Assembly: GCA_963923455.1 (NCBI GenBank) | Contig: CAWULT010000062.1 | Coordinates: 1-26,245 of the forward strand | Source of the DNA: CAWULT01 sp963923455 | GTDB lineage: Bacteria > Acidobacteriota > Vicinamibacteria > Vicinamibacterales > UBA2999 | Direction of reading: 5' to 3' | Length of the DNA: 26,245 nt | Shown: one piece after another, positions 8,197 through 16,371 of the stretch | Position numbering within the stretch: the first letter of the stretch is position 1 | Layout: every line of letters begins with the position of its first letter | Made by a program: the position numbers and the translations under genes | Notes under the pieces: generated by a model | Told to the model about the DNA's origin: nothing | Database searches by the model: none | What the model saw: the letters and a program-made list of their open reading frames with translations, nothing else

Positions 8197-9594
8197 ATGA
8201 CTGCGAAGACCCTCGAAGACGTCATCCAGGCGGCCGGCAACCCGGTCACGCTGCTGCGGAATTCCCAGACGGGCCCCAACGTCTATCCCGGCGTGCCGCC
8301 CGAATACACCAACTGGCGCGACGAGACGCAGGCGTGGCAGAAGACCTGCGTGCTCTTCAACCAGTCGTACCACATGGCCGACCTGGCGGTCGAAGGGCCG
8401 GACGCGCTGAAGCTGCTCACGCACCTGGGCGTGAACAGCATGGCGAACTTCGCCGTCGACAAGGCCAAGCAGTTCGTGCCGTGCAGCCACGACGGCTACG
8501 TGATCGGCGACGTGATCCTGTTCTACCTGGCCGACCGGACCTTCAACCTGGTGGGGCGCATTCCGGTACTCAACTGGATCATGTTCCACGCGGCCACCGG
8601 CGGCTACGACGTGAAGGTCGAACTGGACGAGCGCTCGGCCGCCCGCCCCGACCCCTTCAACCGCAAGGCCTACCGCTTCCAGATCCAGGGCCCCAACGCG
8701 ATGAAGGTCATGGAAAAGGTGCTCGGGGCGGCGCCGCCCGAGCTGAAGTTCTTCAACATGTGCCACCTGACCATCGCCGGCCGGCGCGTCCGCGCGCTGC
8801 GCCACGGCATGGCGGGGCAGCCCGGCTTCGAGCTGTTCGGGCCGTATGCCGACGGCGACGCGGTGCGAGACGCACTGGTGAAGGCGGGAGAGGAGTTCGG
8901 GCTGCGCCTCGTCGGCGGCCGCGCCTACTCGGCCAACACGCTCGAGTCGGGCTGGGTGCCGTCGCCGCTGCCGGCCGTCTACTCGGGCGAGAAGATGAAG
9001 GCCTACCGGCAGTGGCTGCCGGCCAGCAGCTACGAGGCCCGGGCGTCGATCGGCGGCAGCTTCGTGTCCTCGAACATCGAGGACTATTACCTGACGCCGT
9101 GGGACCTCGGCTACGGTCCGCACGTCAAGTTCGACCACGATTTCATCGGGCGCGAGGCCCTCGAGCGGATGGCGAAGGGGCCGCACCGCAAAAAGGTGAC
9201 GCTGGCGATCGACAACGACGACGTGATGCGCGTGATCGCCAGCCAGTACCGGAAGACGGGCCGGGCGAAGTTCATCGAGTTCCCGTCGGCCGTCTACTCG
9301 ATGCACCCGTTCGACCGGGTCACCAAGGACGGCCGGACGATCGGTGTGTCGACCTGGGTGGGCTACAGCGCCAACGAAGGCCGGATGCTGACGCTGGCCA
9401 TCCTCGACGCCGAGCACGCCGTCGACGGCAACGAGGTGACCTTCGTCTGGGGCGAGGAGAACGGCGGCACGTCGAAGCCCACCGTGGAGCGCCACGAGCA
9501 GGTGGAGATGCGGGCCACGGTGTCGCCGGTGCCCTATGCCGAGGTGGCGCGCACCGGGTACGCGCAGGGCTGGCGCACGCAGCAGGCGCGGTAG
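8197..9594 (+). CDS. LigM-like tetrahydrofolate-dependent aryl O-demethylase (GcvT/aminomethyltransferase family)
   Basis: A 465-aa GcvT-fold protein that matches the vanillate/3-O-methylgallate O-demethylase LigM along its whole length as I recall that sequence. Conserved stretches include the opening LLRNSQTGPNVYP, YVIGDVILFYLA, RFQIQGPNAM, LKFFNM, LRHGMAGQPG, RAYSANTLESGWVPSPLP, SFVSSNIEDYYLTPWDLGYG, VKFDHDFIGREALE, WGEENGGT and VSPVPY. LigM moves the methyl of an aryl methyl ether to tetrahydrofolate, using tyrosines near positions 31 and 247; here Tyr30 and Tyr244 fit them. Length equals the family's (about 470). No other lignin-pathway gene lies nearby, so the substrate is unknown. The next gene, a transporter, starts 33 nt downstream. 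The start is ATG 8197; only a weak GTGAGG lies upstream, at 11 nt. Confidence 0.88.
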   Translation: MTAKTLEDVIQAAGNPVTLLRNSQTGPNVYPGVPPEYTNWRDETQAWQKTCVLFNQSYHMADLAVEGPDALKLLTHLGVNSMANFAVDKAKQFVPCSHDGYVIGDVILFYLADRTFNLVGRIPVLNWIMFHAATGGYDVKVELDERSAARPDPFNRKAYRFQIQGPNAMKVMEKVLGAAPPELKFFNMCHLTIAGRRVRALRHGMAGQPGFELFGPYADGDAVRDALVKAGEEFGLRLVGGRAYSANTLESGWVPSPLPAVYSGEKMKAYRQWLPASSYEARASIGGSFVSSNIEDYYLTPWDLGYGPHVKFDHDFIGREALERMAKGPHRKKVTLAIDNDDVMRVIASQYRKTGRAKFIEFPSAVYSMHPFDRVTKDGRTIGVSTWVGYSANEGRMLTLAILDAEHAVDGNEVTFVWGEENGGTSKPTVERHEQVEMRATVSPVPYAEVARTGYAQGWRTQQAR

Positions 9595-9627
9595 CGCGCA
9601 ATCACTTCGCGTAGGATAGGCGGCGCC

Positions 9628-11115
9628 ATGTCCGGCGCCGCCCCCTCCTTCGTCTCCCCCGAAACCCGCTCCGGCCTTCCGCCCTGGACGCCGGCGGAGC
9701 TGCCCGAGGCGCCTGCGCCGTCCGGCCTCGGCTGGCTGCAGGCGGTCGGTCCGGGCGTGATCGTGCTCGGCGTCTCGATCGGGGGCGGCGAGTTCCTGCT
9801 CGGGCCCGCCGCATTCGTGCGCCACGGCCTGTCACTGCTGTGGGTGGTGGGCATCGCCGTGTTCCTGCAGACGGTGTTCAACACCGAGCTGATGCGCTAC
9901 ACGCTGGCGACGGGCGAACCGGTGTTCACGGGCTTCATGCGGACGCGCCCGTCGTCCACGTGGTGGGCGTGGTTCTATGCCGTCCTCTACTTCCTGCAGG
10001 TCGGCTGGCCGGCGTCGGCCGGCACCGCCGCCGGGGCGATCTTCTTCCTGGCGATGCGCCGGCTGCCGGGCGCGGCGGACGCGGGGACGATCTACGCGAT
10101 TGGCATCGGCGCGTTCCTGCTGTGCGTGGCGATCCTCACCGTGGGGCGGCGCATCGAGCGGACGCTCGAGGTGCTGAACTGGATCCTGATCTCGGCGATC
10201 CTGGGCAGCTTCCTGCTGCTGGCGCTGTGGTTCGTGCCCGCGCCGACGTGGGCGGCCGGCGTACTGGGCTTCACCGGCTACGACCTGCGGCGCGGCGGCT
10301 TCGCCTTCGTGCCCGACGGGACGGATCTCTTCCTGCTGGCCGCGCTCGTCGCGTACTCGGGCGCGGGCGGCGTCAACAACATCGTGCTGTCGAACTGGGC
10401 GCGCGACCGCGGCTACGGCATGGGGGCGCGCGCCGGCTACATCCCGGGCGCGGTCGGCGGCGCCAAGGTGGCGCTGGCGCACACCGGGTTCGTGTTCGCC
10501 GATGCGGACGAGGCGCGTCGCCGCTGGCGCGGCTGGTGGCGGATCATCAGTGCGGACCAGTGGGGCGTGTTCGGCATCGGCGCCATCTTCGGGATGCTGC
10601 TGCCCGCGCTGCTCTACGTGACGTTCCTGCCCGGGGGCGCCGACATCCAGGGGCTCGGCATCAGCGCCGCGCTCGCGGAGGTGATCGGGGCCACGGCGGG
10701 CCCGCTGCTGGGCGGCGTGATCGCGTTCCTGGGCGCGTGGGTGCTGTTCAAGACCCAGCTCGACCTGATGGAGGGGATGGTGCGCGCCATCACCGACATC
10801 CTGTGGACGGGCAGCCGCCGCGTGCGCGACTGGCGCGGCGGCGACGTGCGCGCCGTCTACTACAGCGTGCTCGGCGTGATGGTGCTGTGGGGCATCTTCG
10901 CGCTGCGGCTGGCGCAGCCGTTCGTGCTGCTGCAGATCGGCGCGAACATCGCGGGCGTCGTGCTGGCCGTCGCGGCGCTGCACCTCCTGTACGTCAACAC
11001 ACGCCTGCTGCCGCCGCACGTGCGGCCGCCCATGTGGCGGCGGGTGGCGCTGGTGGCCATGGCGCTGTTCTACGGCACCTTCGTCACCGCGTCGATTGGA
11101 GCCGTGCTGCGCTGA
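9628..11115 (+). CDS. Divergent Nramp-fold membrane transporter lacking canonical metal-binding motifs
   Basis: A 495-aa polytopic membrane protein with about eleven hydrophobic segments, which I assign to the Nramp (MntH) superfamily within the LeuT/APC fold. The first helix reads GPGVIVLGVSIGGGEFLLGP, with GGGEF where true Nramps have DPGN. In the sixth helix AYSGAGGVNNIVLSNWARDRG replaces the usual MPH(N). The Asp, Asn and Met ligands for Mn2+/Fe2+ are therefore absent, and a divalent-metal substrate is doubtful. It starts 33 nt after the LigM-like gene, so it probably shares its transcript and may carry that enzyme's substrate or product (inference). No Shine-Dalgarno is evident. TAGGAT at 9612-9617 ends 10 nt before the ATG and could drive an internal near-leaderless transcript. 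Confidence 0.8.
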   Translation: MSGAAPSFVSPETRSGLPPWTPAELPEAPAPSGLGWLQAVGPGVIVLGVSIGGGEFLLGPAAFVRHGLSLLWVVGIAVFLQTVFNTELMRYTLATGEPVFTGFMRTRPSSTWWAWFYAVLYFLQVGWPASAGTAAGAIFFLAMRRLPGAADAGTIYAIGIGAFLLCVAILTVGRRIERTLEVLNWILISAILGSFLLLALWFVPAPTWAAGVLGFTGYDLRRGGFAFVPDGTDLFLLAALVAYSGAGGVNNIVLSNWARDRGYGMGARAGYIPGAVGGAKVALAHTGFVFADADEARRRWRGWWRIISADQWGVFGIGAIFGMLLPALLYVTFLPGGADIQGLGISAALAEVIGATAGPLLGGVIAFLGAWVLFKTQLDLMEGMVRAITDILWTGSRRVRDWRGGDVRAVYYSVLGVMVLWGIFALRLAQPFVLLQIGANIAGVVLAVAALHLLYVNTRLLPPHVRPPMWRRVALVAMALFYGTFVTASIGAVLR

Positions 11116-11143
11116 GGCCGGCCGGCGCCGCCGAGCCGGCCTC
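11114..11143 (+). terminator. Hairpin at the end of the transporter gene
   Basis: GAGGCCGGC (11114-11122) and GCCGGCCTC (11135-11143) form a perfect 9-bp stem around a 12-nt loop. The first arm begins inside the TGA stop of the Nramp-like gene. No T-tract follows, so classical intrinsic termination is uncertain. Confidence 0.5.
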
Positions 11144-11190
11144 CGCCCAGCGGGCCGACCCGCCCGTGACGCACCGACCCGTTCAGGTGG

Positions 11191-11217
11191 CGACGCGGGT
11201 GTGCGTCACCCGCGTCG
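11191..11217. terminator. Perfect 11-bp hairpin between convergent transporter and DinB-like genes
   Basis: CGACGCGGGTG (11191-11201) and CACCCGCGTCG (11207-11217) pair perfectly over a 5-nt loop, 22 nt past the DinB-like stop and 75 nt past the transporter stop. Its symmetry and position fit a bidirectional terminator, although neither side shows a T-run. Confidence 0.6.
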
Positions 11218-11239
11218 AACCAGGGATGCCGTGGTGCCG

Positions 11240-11767
11240 CTACCGTCCCAGGGCAGCCTTGATGCGCGCCAGATGGTGGTAGCTGTGGCGCACGGCGTGG
11301 TCCTCGAGCACGAACTGGCAGGTCAGGGGTGCCGGACCGCCGTACAGCGCCACCGGTGCTCCCGTCGCCAGTTCCTCGTCGGTGAACGTGCGAATGGCGG
11401 CGGCGGCTTCGGCACTGTTGCGGGCCAACAGGTCGATGGCCTCCTCCTTGGTGACGTCGGCGTGGTCGCGCGCGTGCTGCGCGTTCATCGCGTGCACGTC
11501 GTCCATCGTCACGTCGAGGATCGACTCGCCGGCCGCCAGCCGCCGTGCCAGCGCGACCTCGATGGGGTACACGCTGGCCACGTGATGGACCACCACGCCG
11601 ACGGGCCGGCCGTCACCGGGGAGGCGCGTGCGCCACTGCTCGGGCGAGAGCGTGCGCGCGAGGGCGATCAGCGCGCGTGCGCCCTGTTCGAGGCGGTCGG
11701 CCAGCGCGGCGCCGCGCGCGCTGGCCGCGGCGTCGATGGTGTGAATCGGGTCGAGTAGCTGCGTCAT
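11240..11767 (-). CDS. DinB-like (YfiT/DinB four-helix) putative metal-dependent enzyme
   Basis: A 175-aa helical protein of the DinB/YfiT superfamily. The family's His-based metal site is visible: VVHHVASVYP (about residues 59-68) and, near the C-terminus, EDHAVRHSYHHLARI (about residues 156-170). Known relatives include bacillithiol transferases and mycothiol-dependent isomerases, along with many proteins of unknown role, so the thiol cofactor and substrate cannot be named. ATG 11767 is preceded by GGAGGA 7 nt upstream, a clear start. It lies 188 nt downstream of the PQQ-type dehydrogenase, but a hairpin after that gene suggests separate transcription; TAGTCT (minus strand, 11824-11819) is a possible -10. 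Confidence 0.8.
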   Translation of the reverse strand: MTQLLDPIHTIDAAASARGAALADRLEQGARALIALARTLSPEQWRTRLPGDGRPVGVVVHHVASVYPIEVALARRLAAGESILDVTMDDVHAMNAQHARDHADVTKEEAIDLLARNSAEAAAAIRTFTDEELATGAPVALYGGPAPLTCQFVLEDHAVRHSYHHLARIKAALGR

Positions 11768-11923
11768 CTGCGTCTCCTCCGAAGCCGGCCCGCGGGGGTG
11801 CGGGCGCGGGGTTCGGTCAGACTACGGGCTCCGGCCGCGCGGAACCATGCGCAGGACACCGGCCGACGTTGCAGGATGTCCGGAACCGTGGCCTTGATGA
11901 CCGTTCGTCCGGCGCGCGTGCCC

Positions 11924-11950
11924 GCGCGTCCGGGCCACGACCGGACGCGC
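11924..11950 (-). terminator. Hairpin just past the PQQ-type dehydrogenase stop
   Basis: GCGCGTCCGG (11924-11933) and CCGGACGCGC (11941-11950) are perfect reverse complements with a 7-nt loop, starting 5 nt after the TAG stop of the minus-strand dehydrogenase gene. There is no T-tract. It is the only notable element in the 188-base gap. Confidence 0.5.
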
Positions 11951-11955
11951 CGCGG

Positions 11956-13212
11956 CTACCGGCGCGTCGTCGGCGAGGCCACCGGCTCGATCCGCATGAC
12001 CGTGCCGTCGGGCCGGGCGCCGGCGGTGCCGCGCTCGGTGGCGATGTAGAGGTTGCCGTCGGGACCCTGCTGCACGTCGCGGATGCGAAGGCCGAGCGAT
12101 GCCAGGAGTACCTCGCGTTTCTCGGCCTGCTGCGGCTGGTTGAACGACACGCGCCAGAGCCCGCCCGGGCTCAGCGCCCCGAGGAACGCGCTGTTCTTCC
12201 AGCCCTTGAACCGGTCGCCGGTGTAGAAGATCAGGCCGGACGGGCTGATCGACGGCACCCACACCATCCGCGGATCGTCCATCCCCTCGCGCGTCCACGG
12301 GCGGTCCGACACCGGCGTACCCGTATAGTTGCGCCCGATCGACACGAGCGGCCAGCCGTAGTTGTGGCCGGCCTGCAGGATGTTGACCTCGTCGCCGCCG
12401 AGCGGACCGATCTCCGACTGCCAGAGTTCGCCCGTCTCCGGGTGGTAGGCCAGCCCGTACGCGTTGCGGTTGCCGTAGGTGTAGATCTCGGGCCGAGCGC
12501 CGGCGCGGCCGACGAACGGGTTGTCGGGCGGGATGCTGCCGTCGTCGCGCAGGCGGAGGATCTTGCCGTAGTCGTTGTCGAGCGTCTGCGCCTTCATGCG
12601 CTGCGAGGTGTTCTCCGACCCGTCGCAGCAGTAGCGATCGCGGTCGCCCACCGTGACGAGGAGCGTGCCGTCACGCATGAAGAGCATCCGCCCGGGGTTG
12701 GCGCCGTAACTCTCCCACGCCTCGGAGACGAACAGCTCCTCGAAGCCGGTCAGCGTCTCGCCGGTGAGCGTGCCGCGCCCGACGGCGATGGTGTTCCCGC
12801 GCGGTCCGTACTTCGGGTACGACAGGTAGACGAGCCGGTTCTGCGCGAAGGCCGGGTGCAGCTCGATGAAGTGCAGGCGGTCGGGCTCGTTGTTCGACGG
12901 GGGCGAGCCCGGCGGCGGCGCCGGCGCTTCCCACGCGGGCGTCGGCAGCAGCACGCCGTTCTTGATCACGCGCAGTCGGCCCGAGCGCTCGGCCACCAGG
13001 ATGGTGCGCGCGTCAGGGAACGCGAGGCTGTAGGGGTGGACCAGGCCGCCGGCGACCTGGGTGACCCGGATGCGCTGCCCTGTGGCCGTGTCGAACTCGA
13101 GCGGCCTCGGGGCGCGCGCCGCCGTGGCCGGAGCCTGGGCGAAGCCCGTTGGCGGAAGCATGAGAGCGGCGGCCAGCGCGGCCGCGGTGAACGTGAGCGT
13201 GCGAACCAGCAT
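11956..13212 (-). CDS. Secreted PQQ-dependent sugar (aldose) dehydrogenase family protein
   Basis: A 418-aa protein with a Sec signal peptide (residues about 1-25, cleavage near GFAQA) followed by a six-bladed propeller of the soluble glucose/sorbosone dehydrogenase family (GSDH, YliI/Asd-like). Family marks: VTQVAGGLVHPYSLAFPDA at the start of the domain, VAERSGRLRVIKNG, LLVTVGDRD, GKILRLRDDGSIPPDNPF, IYTYGNRNAYGLAYHPETG, WQSEIGPLGGDEVNILQAGHNYGWP and a final RIRDVQQGPDGNLYIATE. The GPLGGDEVN and GHNYGWP segments match the family's Ca2+/PQQ-site region. It would oxidise aldoses in the periplasm using PQQ. No pqq synthesis genes are in the window. ATG 13212 has GGAG 6 nt upstream and begins the signal peptide; longer in-frame starts add unstructured sequence. 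Confidence 0.92.
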   Translation of the reverse strand: MLVRTLTFTAAALAAALMLPPTGFAQAPATAARAPRPLEFDTATGQRIRVTQVAGGLVHPYSLAFPDARTILVAERSGRLRVIKNGVLLPTPAWEAPAPPPGSPPSNNEPDRLHFIELHPAFAQNRLVYLSYPKYGPRGNTIAVGRGTLTGETLTGFEELFVSEAWESYGANPGRMLFMRDGTLLVTVGDRDRYCCDGSENTSQRMKAQTLDNDYGKILRLRDDGSIPPDNPFVGRAGARPEIYTYGNRNAYGLAYHPETGELWQSEIGPLGGDEVNILQAGHNYGWPLVSIGRNYTGTPVSDRPWTREGMDDPRMVWVPSISPSGLIFYTGDRFKGWKNSAFLGALSPGGLWRVSFNQPQQAEKREVLLASLGLRIRDVQQGPDGNLYIATERGTAGARPDGTVMRIEPVASPTTRR

Positions 13213-13321
13213 CGGAACTCCGTTCGAGAAAGGCGATCGGCGCATCCCTGGAAACCCTGAACGGGCGCACGGCCGATCCCGTACTCGCGGGACGGTCGAC
13301 CAGCCGGCGGCGCGAGCAGCT

Positions 13322-13327
13322 ACTATA
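13322..13327 (-). promoter_or_regulatory. Candidate -10 element for the PQQ-type dehydrogenase
   Basis: TATAGT on the minus strand (13327-13322) matches 5 of 6 -10 consensus bases in an otherwise GC-rich region, 110 nt before the ATG. No good -35 is found 16-18 nt upstream. Confidence 0.3.
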
Positions 13328-13454
13328 AGGCGCACCTGCCCCGTCTGCGCGCCGTGATGGCGGTGGCGTCCAAGAATTCCTGAAGTCGGTCGAGTCCCAT
13401 GGAAGCACAAGTGGTGGAAGCGCCGGGTGTGGCCGCGCCGTCGCCGGGGCGCCC

Positions 13455-13832
13455 ATGACGTTCGCGAAGGTCGTGTTCGCGCTGGCCGGCGTCTGGGGCA
13501 TCGTGGTGCTGACGCCGCTGTTCTTCCTGGTGGACATCACCGGCACGCCGTACGCGCCGCCATCCAGCTACCCGCACTTCTTCTACGGCTTCTTCGCCGT
13601 GGCGATGGCCTGGCAGCTGGCGTTCCTGATCATCGCGTCGAATCCGGCGCGCTACCGCCTGCTGATGCTGCCGGCGGTCGTCGAGAAGCTCGGGTTCGTG
13701 GCCACCGTGGCGGTGCTGCGCGGCCAGGGGCTGGTCACGATGGAGGAAGCGTCCGTGGCCGTGCCGGATCTCGTGCTGGCCGTGCTGTTCCTGGCGGCGT
13801 TCGTCAGGACGCCGGCGGACCCGGCCGCCTGA
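13455..13832 (+). CDS. Small hypothetical membrane protein (four predicted helices)
   Basis: A 125-aa hydrophobic protein I cannot assign to a named family. Four membrane segments are apparent: about residues 4-26, 41-62, 73-89 and 104-118. A short extracytoplasmic loop rich in Tyr and Pro (GTPYAPPSSYPHFFYG) lies between the first two. Length and layout resemble small conserved Acidobacterial membrane proteins. ATG 13455 starts just before helix 1; only GGGG precedes it as a weak ribosome binding site. The gene is divergent from the dehydrogenase and its last 29 bases overlap tail-to-tail with the P-type ATPase gene. Confidence 0.72.
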   Translation: MTFAKVVFALAGVWGIVVLTPLFFLVDITGTPYAPPSSYPHFFYGFFAVAMAWQLAFLIIASNPARYRLLMLPAVVEKLGFVATVAVLRGQGLVTMEEASVAVPDLVLAVLFLAAFVRTPADPAA

Positions 13833-13834
13833 CG
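13802..13834. terminator. Hairpin containing both stop codons of an overlapping convergent gene pair
   Basis: CGTCAGG (13802-13808) pairs with CCTGACG (13828-13834). After two mismatched positions GCCGG (13811-13815) pairs with CCGGC (13821-13825) over a 5-nt loop. The plus-strand TGA (13830-13832) and the minus-strand stop (13806-13804) sit at mirror positions in the outer stem. Confidence 0.45.
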
Positions 13835-16365
13835 TCCGCGGGCGGGCCGCCGGGGGTGGCGGGCCGCGCGGCGCCGATCAGCCGCCAGCCCACCGCCGCG
13901 ACGCCGATCGCCACGGCCGTCAGGCCGTGGCGCACCTCAGGCACCGCCACCCGGAACAGGCTGGCGAGCGCTGGCACCGCGAGGATCGCAACCAGGCTGA
14001 GCGCGGTCAGCAGACAGACGATCCAGAACGTCCACGTGCGCGGTACGAACGGCACGCCGGCGTGCCCGAGGGATACGCGCTCGGCAGCGACCAGTGCTTG
14101 GCCGCCGGCGACGAGGGTAATCAGGACGAGCGCGCGCGCCTCGTCGGCACCGCGCGGGCCGAGCTGCCACCAGTACAGCGCGAAGGCGCCTGTCGCGAGC
14201 AGGCTTCCCGAGAGCACCGACCTGCGGATGGCCGCGCGGGGCAGCAGCGGGGCGTCGGCTGGCCGGGGTGGCGCGTCCATCACCGCAGGCGAGGCGCGCT
14301 CGGCCTGAAAGACGAGCGCCGAGACCTGGTGCACGATCAGCTCCAGCCAGACGAGGTGGACGGGCAGCAGGACGAGGGGCAGGCCTGCCGCGGGGGCCAA
14401 CGCGGTCAGCGCGACCACGGGGATGTGAAAGGCAACCAGGTACAGGAACGCGCGCTGCACGTTCTGCAGGATGTGCCGGCCTTCGCGCACCGTCCAGACG
14501 ATCGACGCGAAGTTGTCGTCGAGCAGCACCAGGTCGGCCGTCGCGCGCGCGACGTCGGTGCCGCGCTGGCCCATGGCGATGCCGATGTCGGCGCGTCGGA
14601 GCGCCGCAGCGTCGTTGACGCCGTCACCGGTCATCGCGACGATGTGGCCGGCCCGTTTCAGCGCGTCGACGATCTCGAACTTCTGCGCAGGCGCGATGCG
14701 CGCGAAGATCGACGCGCGCTCGATGCGCGCGGCCCGTGCGGTCTCGTCGAGCGCCGCGAGGTCGTCGCCGGTCACGATGTCGCCGTCCGCATGGACGAGC
14801 CCCGCGGCGTGGGCCACGGCGTGGGCCGTCAGCGCGTGGTCGCCGGTGATCATCTTGACGAGGATTCCGGCGCGCTGACACTGATCCACCGCGTCCGGGA
14901 CTTCAGGGCGCAGGGGATCCTGGAAGCCGAGCAGACCGACGAGCACCAGGTCGCGCTCGTCGTCCTCGCGGAGGCGTCCGGGTGCCGCCGCGCGTTTGCC
15001 GGCCACGGCCAGGACGCGCAGGCCCTGCTGGGCCAGGCGGGTGTTGGCGTCGAGCGCCTGACTGCGCGCCATGGCATCGCCGCCGCCGTGCGAGAGGACG
15101 CCCTCGATGGCGCCCTTGGCGGCGACGACGACGGTGTCTCCACTGGCTGGTCCGCGCCACACGTGAGACATGTGCTTGCCGACGACGTCGAAGTCGTGGT
15201 CGCGCTCCAGCGTCCGCCCGGCCAGCACGGTGGCCGGCCGTACCCCCTGTGCGTCCGCGTACGCGACGATGGCTTGTTCCATCGCGTCCACCGGGTCCGG
15301 CTCGCACGCCAACACCGCCAGTTCCAGCAGGTCGTGCGCGGACGAGCGTGGGTCGAGCACGACGTGCTCGACCACCTGAAAGCGCCCGCGCGTCAGCGTG
15401 CCCGTCTTGTCGGTGCAGATCACGGTGGTCGAGCCGAGCGTCTCCACGCTGGCCAGTCGTCGCACGAGCATGCCGCGGGACGCGAGCCTCCAGGCGCCGA
15501 CCGAGAGGAACAGGGCCAGCACGATCGGATATTCCTCAGGGATGGCCGCCATCGACAGGCTGACGGCGTCGAGCAGGCCCTGCGTCCAGGGCTCGCCACG
15601 CAGGAGCGCGAGCACGAACAGGCCCCCTGCAACGGCCAGCGCCACGAGCCCCAGCCGCCGTACGAGGGCGGCGGCTCGACGTTGCAGCGGGCTCGGCTCG
15701 GGCGGCGCGGACGCGACGAGCGCGGCGATGTGGCCGTACTGCGTGGCTGCTCCGGTGGCCGTCACACGCGCGAAGCCGCGGCCGGTCAGCACCGGCGAGC
15801 CCCCGAAGACCCGTGTGTCTGCGGGCGCGCGGTCTGGGTCGTCCAGCCACGGGCGCTTGGCTTGCGGCTCGGATTCGCCCGTCAGGGACGACTCGTCGAG
15901 CGACAGATTCGAGGCCCACTCGACGACGGCGTCGGCGGCGACGACGTGGCCCTCTCGCAGGACGAGCAGATCGCCCGGCACGACGTGCTCGACGGCGATG
16001 GTCTGGATGTGCGCGTCGCGGACCACCTCAGCCAGAAGGGCCGCCGCCTCCGCCAGCCTGGCCAGCGCCGCGCGCGAACGGGCCTCGAGCGCCACGTCGA
16101 CGCCGAGCACGGGCACGAGCGCCACGAGCAGCACGACCGCGTCGCGTGTTTCGCCCAGGAGGTAGTAGATGACGGCCGCGACGCCGAGCATCATGGCCAT
16201 GGGGTCGAACAGCAGCGAGGCCAGCTCGCGCAGCGCGGCCAGCCGGTCGCGTTCGACCCAGCGGTTCGGGCCCACCTCGCGCAACCGCCGGGCCGCGTCC
16301 GCCGACGACAGGCCCTCGAGGCCCGCCGGCAGACTCAGCGACGTGTCGAGTCCGTCCTCGGTCAT
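13804..16365 (-). CDS. Cation-translocating P-type ATPase (P2-like, substrate uncertain)
   Basis: An 853-aa P-type ATPase. Domains in order: an N-terminal cation-ATPase segment (GLSSADAARRLREVGPN), a first helix pair, the actuator domain with LTGESEPQAKR (TGES, about residue 160), helix 4 with AAIPEEYPIVLALFLSVGAWRL, the phosphorylation loop DKTGTLT (Asp319), and the nucleotide-binding domain. The hinge reads MTGDGVNDAAALRRADIGIAMG (about residues 576-597) and C-terminal helices follow. PEEYP replaces the PEGLP of Ca2+-ATPases, and helix 6 reads WLELIVHQVSALVF where SERCA has NLVTDG, so a Ca2+ assignment is unsafe. There are no Cys-based heavy-metal domains or CPC motif, so P1B is excluded. 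The start ATG 16365 lacks a Shine-Dalgarno; TATGAT (16377-16372) ends 6 nt upstream, suggesting leaderless transcription. Divergent from purL. Confidence 0.92.
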   Translation of the reverse strand: MTEDGLDTSLSLPAGLEGLSSADAARRLREVGPNRWVERDRLAALRELASLLFDPMAMMLGVAAVIYYLLGETRDAVVLLVALVPVLGVDVALEARSRAALARLAEAAALLAEVVRDAHIQTIAVEHVVPGDLLVLREGHVVAADAVVEWASNLSLDESSLTGESEPQAKRPWLDDPDRAPADTRVFGGSPVLTGRGFARVTATGAATQYGHIAALVASAPPEPSPLQRRAAALVRRLGLVALAVAGGLFVLALLRGEPWTQGLLDAVSLSMAAIPEEYPIVLALFLSVGAWRLASRGMLVRRLASVETLGSTTVICTDKTGTLTRGRFQVVEHVVLDPRSSAHDLLELAVLACEPDPVDAMEQAIVAYADAQGVRPATVLAGRTLERDHDFDVVGKHMSHVWRGPASGDTVVVAAKGAIEGVLSHGGGDAMARSQALDANTRLAQQGLRVLAVAGKRAAAPGRLREDDERDLVLVGLLGFQDPLRPEVPDAVDQCQRAGILVKMITGDHALTAHAVAHAAGLVHADGDIVTGDDLAALDETARAARIERASIFARIAPAQKFEIVDALKRAGHIVAMTGDGVNDAAALRRADIGIAMGQRGTDVARATADLVLLDDNFASIVWTVREGRHILQNVQRAFLYLVAFHIPVVALTALAPAAGLPLVLLPVHLVWLELIVHQVSALVFQAERASPAVMDAPPRPADAPLLPRAAIRRSVLSGSLLATGAFALYWWQLGPRGADEARALVLITLVAGGQALVAAERVSLGHAGVPFVPRTWTFWIVCLLTALSLVAILAVPALASLFRVAVPEVRHGLTAVAIGVAAVGWRLIGAARPATPGGPPADVRRPGPPAS

Positions 16366-16371
16366 CGGGCA

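Noticed and set aside
9628..11115. Manganese/iron transporter MntH
   Set aside because: The superfamily fits but the DPGN and MPH metal-binding motifs are missing, so the specific function is not supported.
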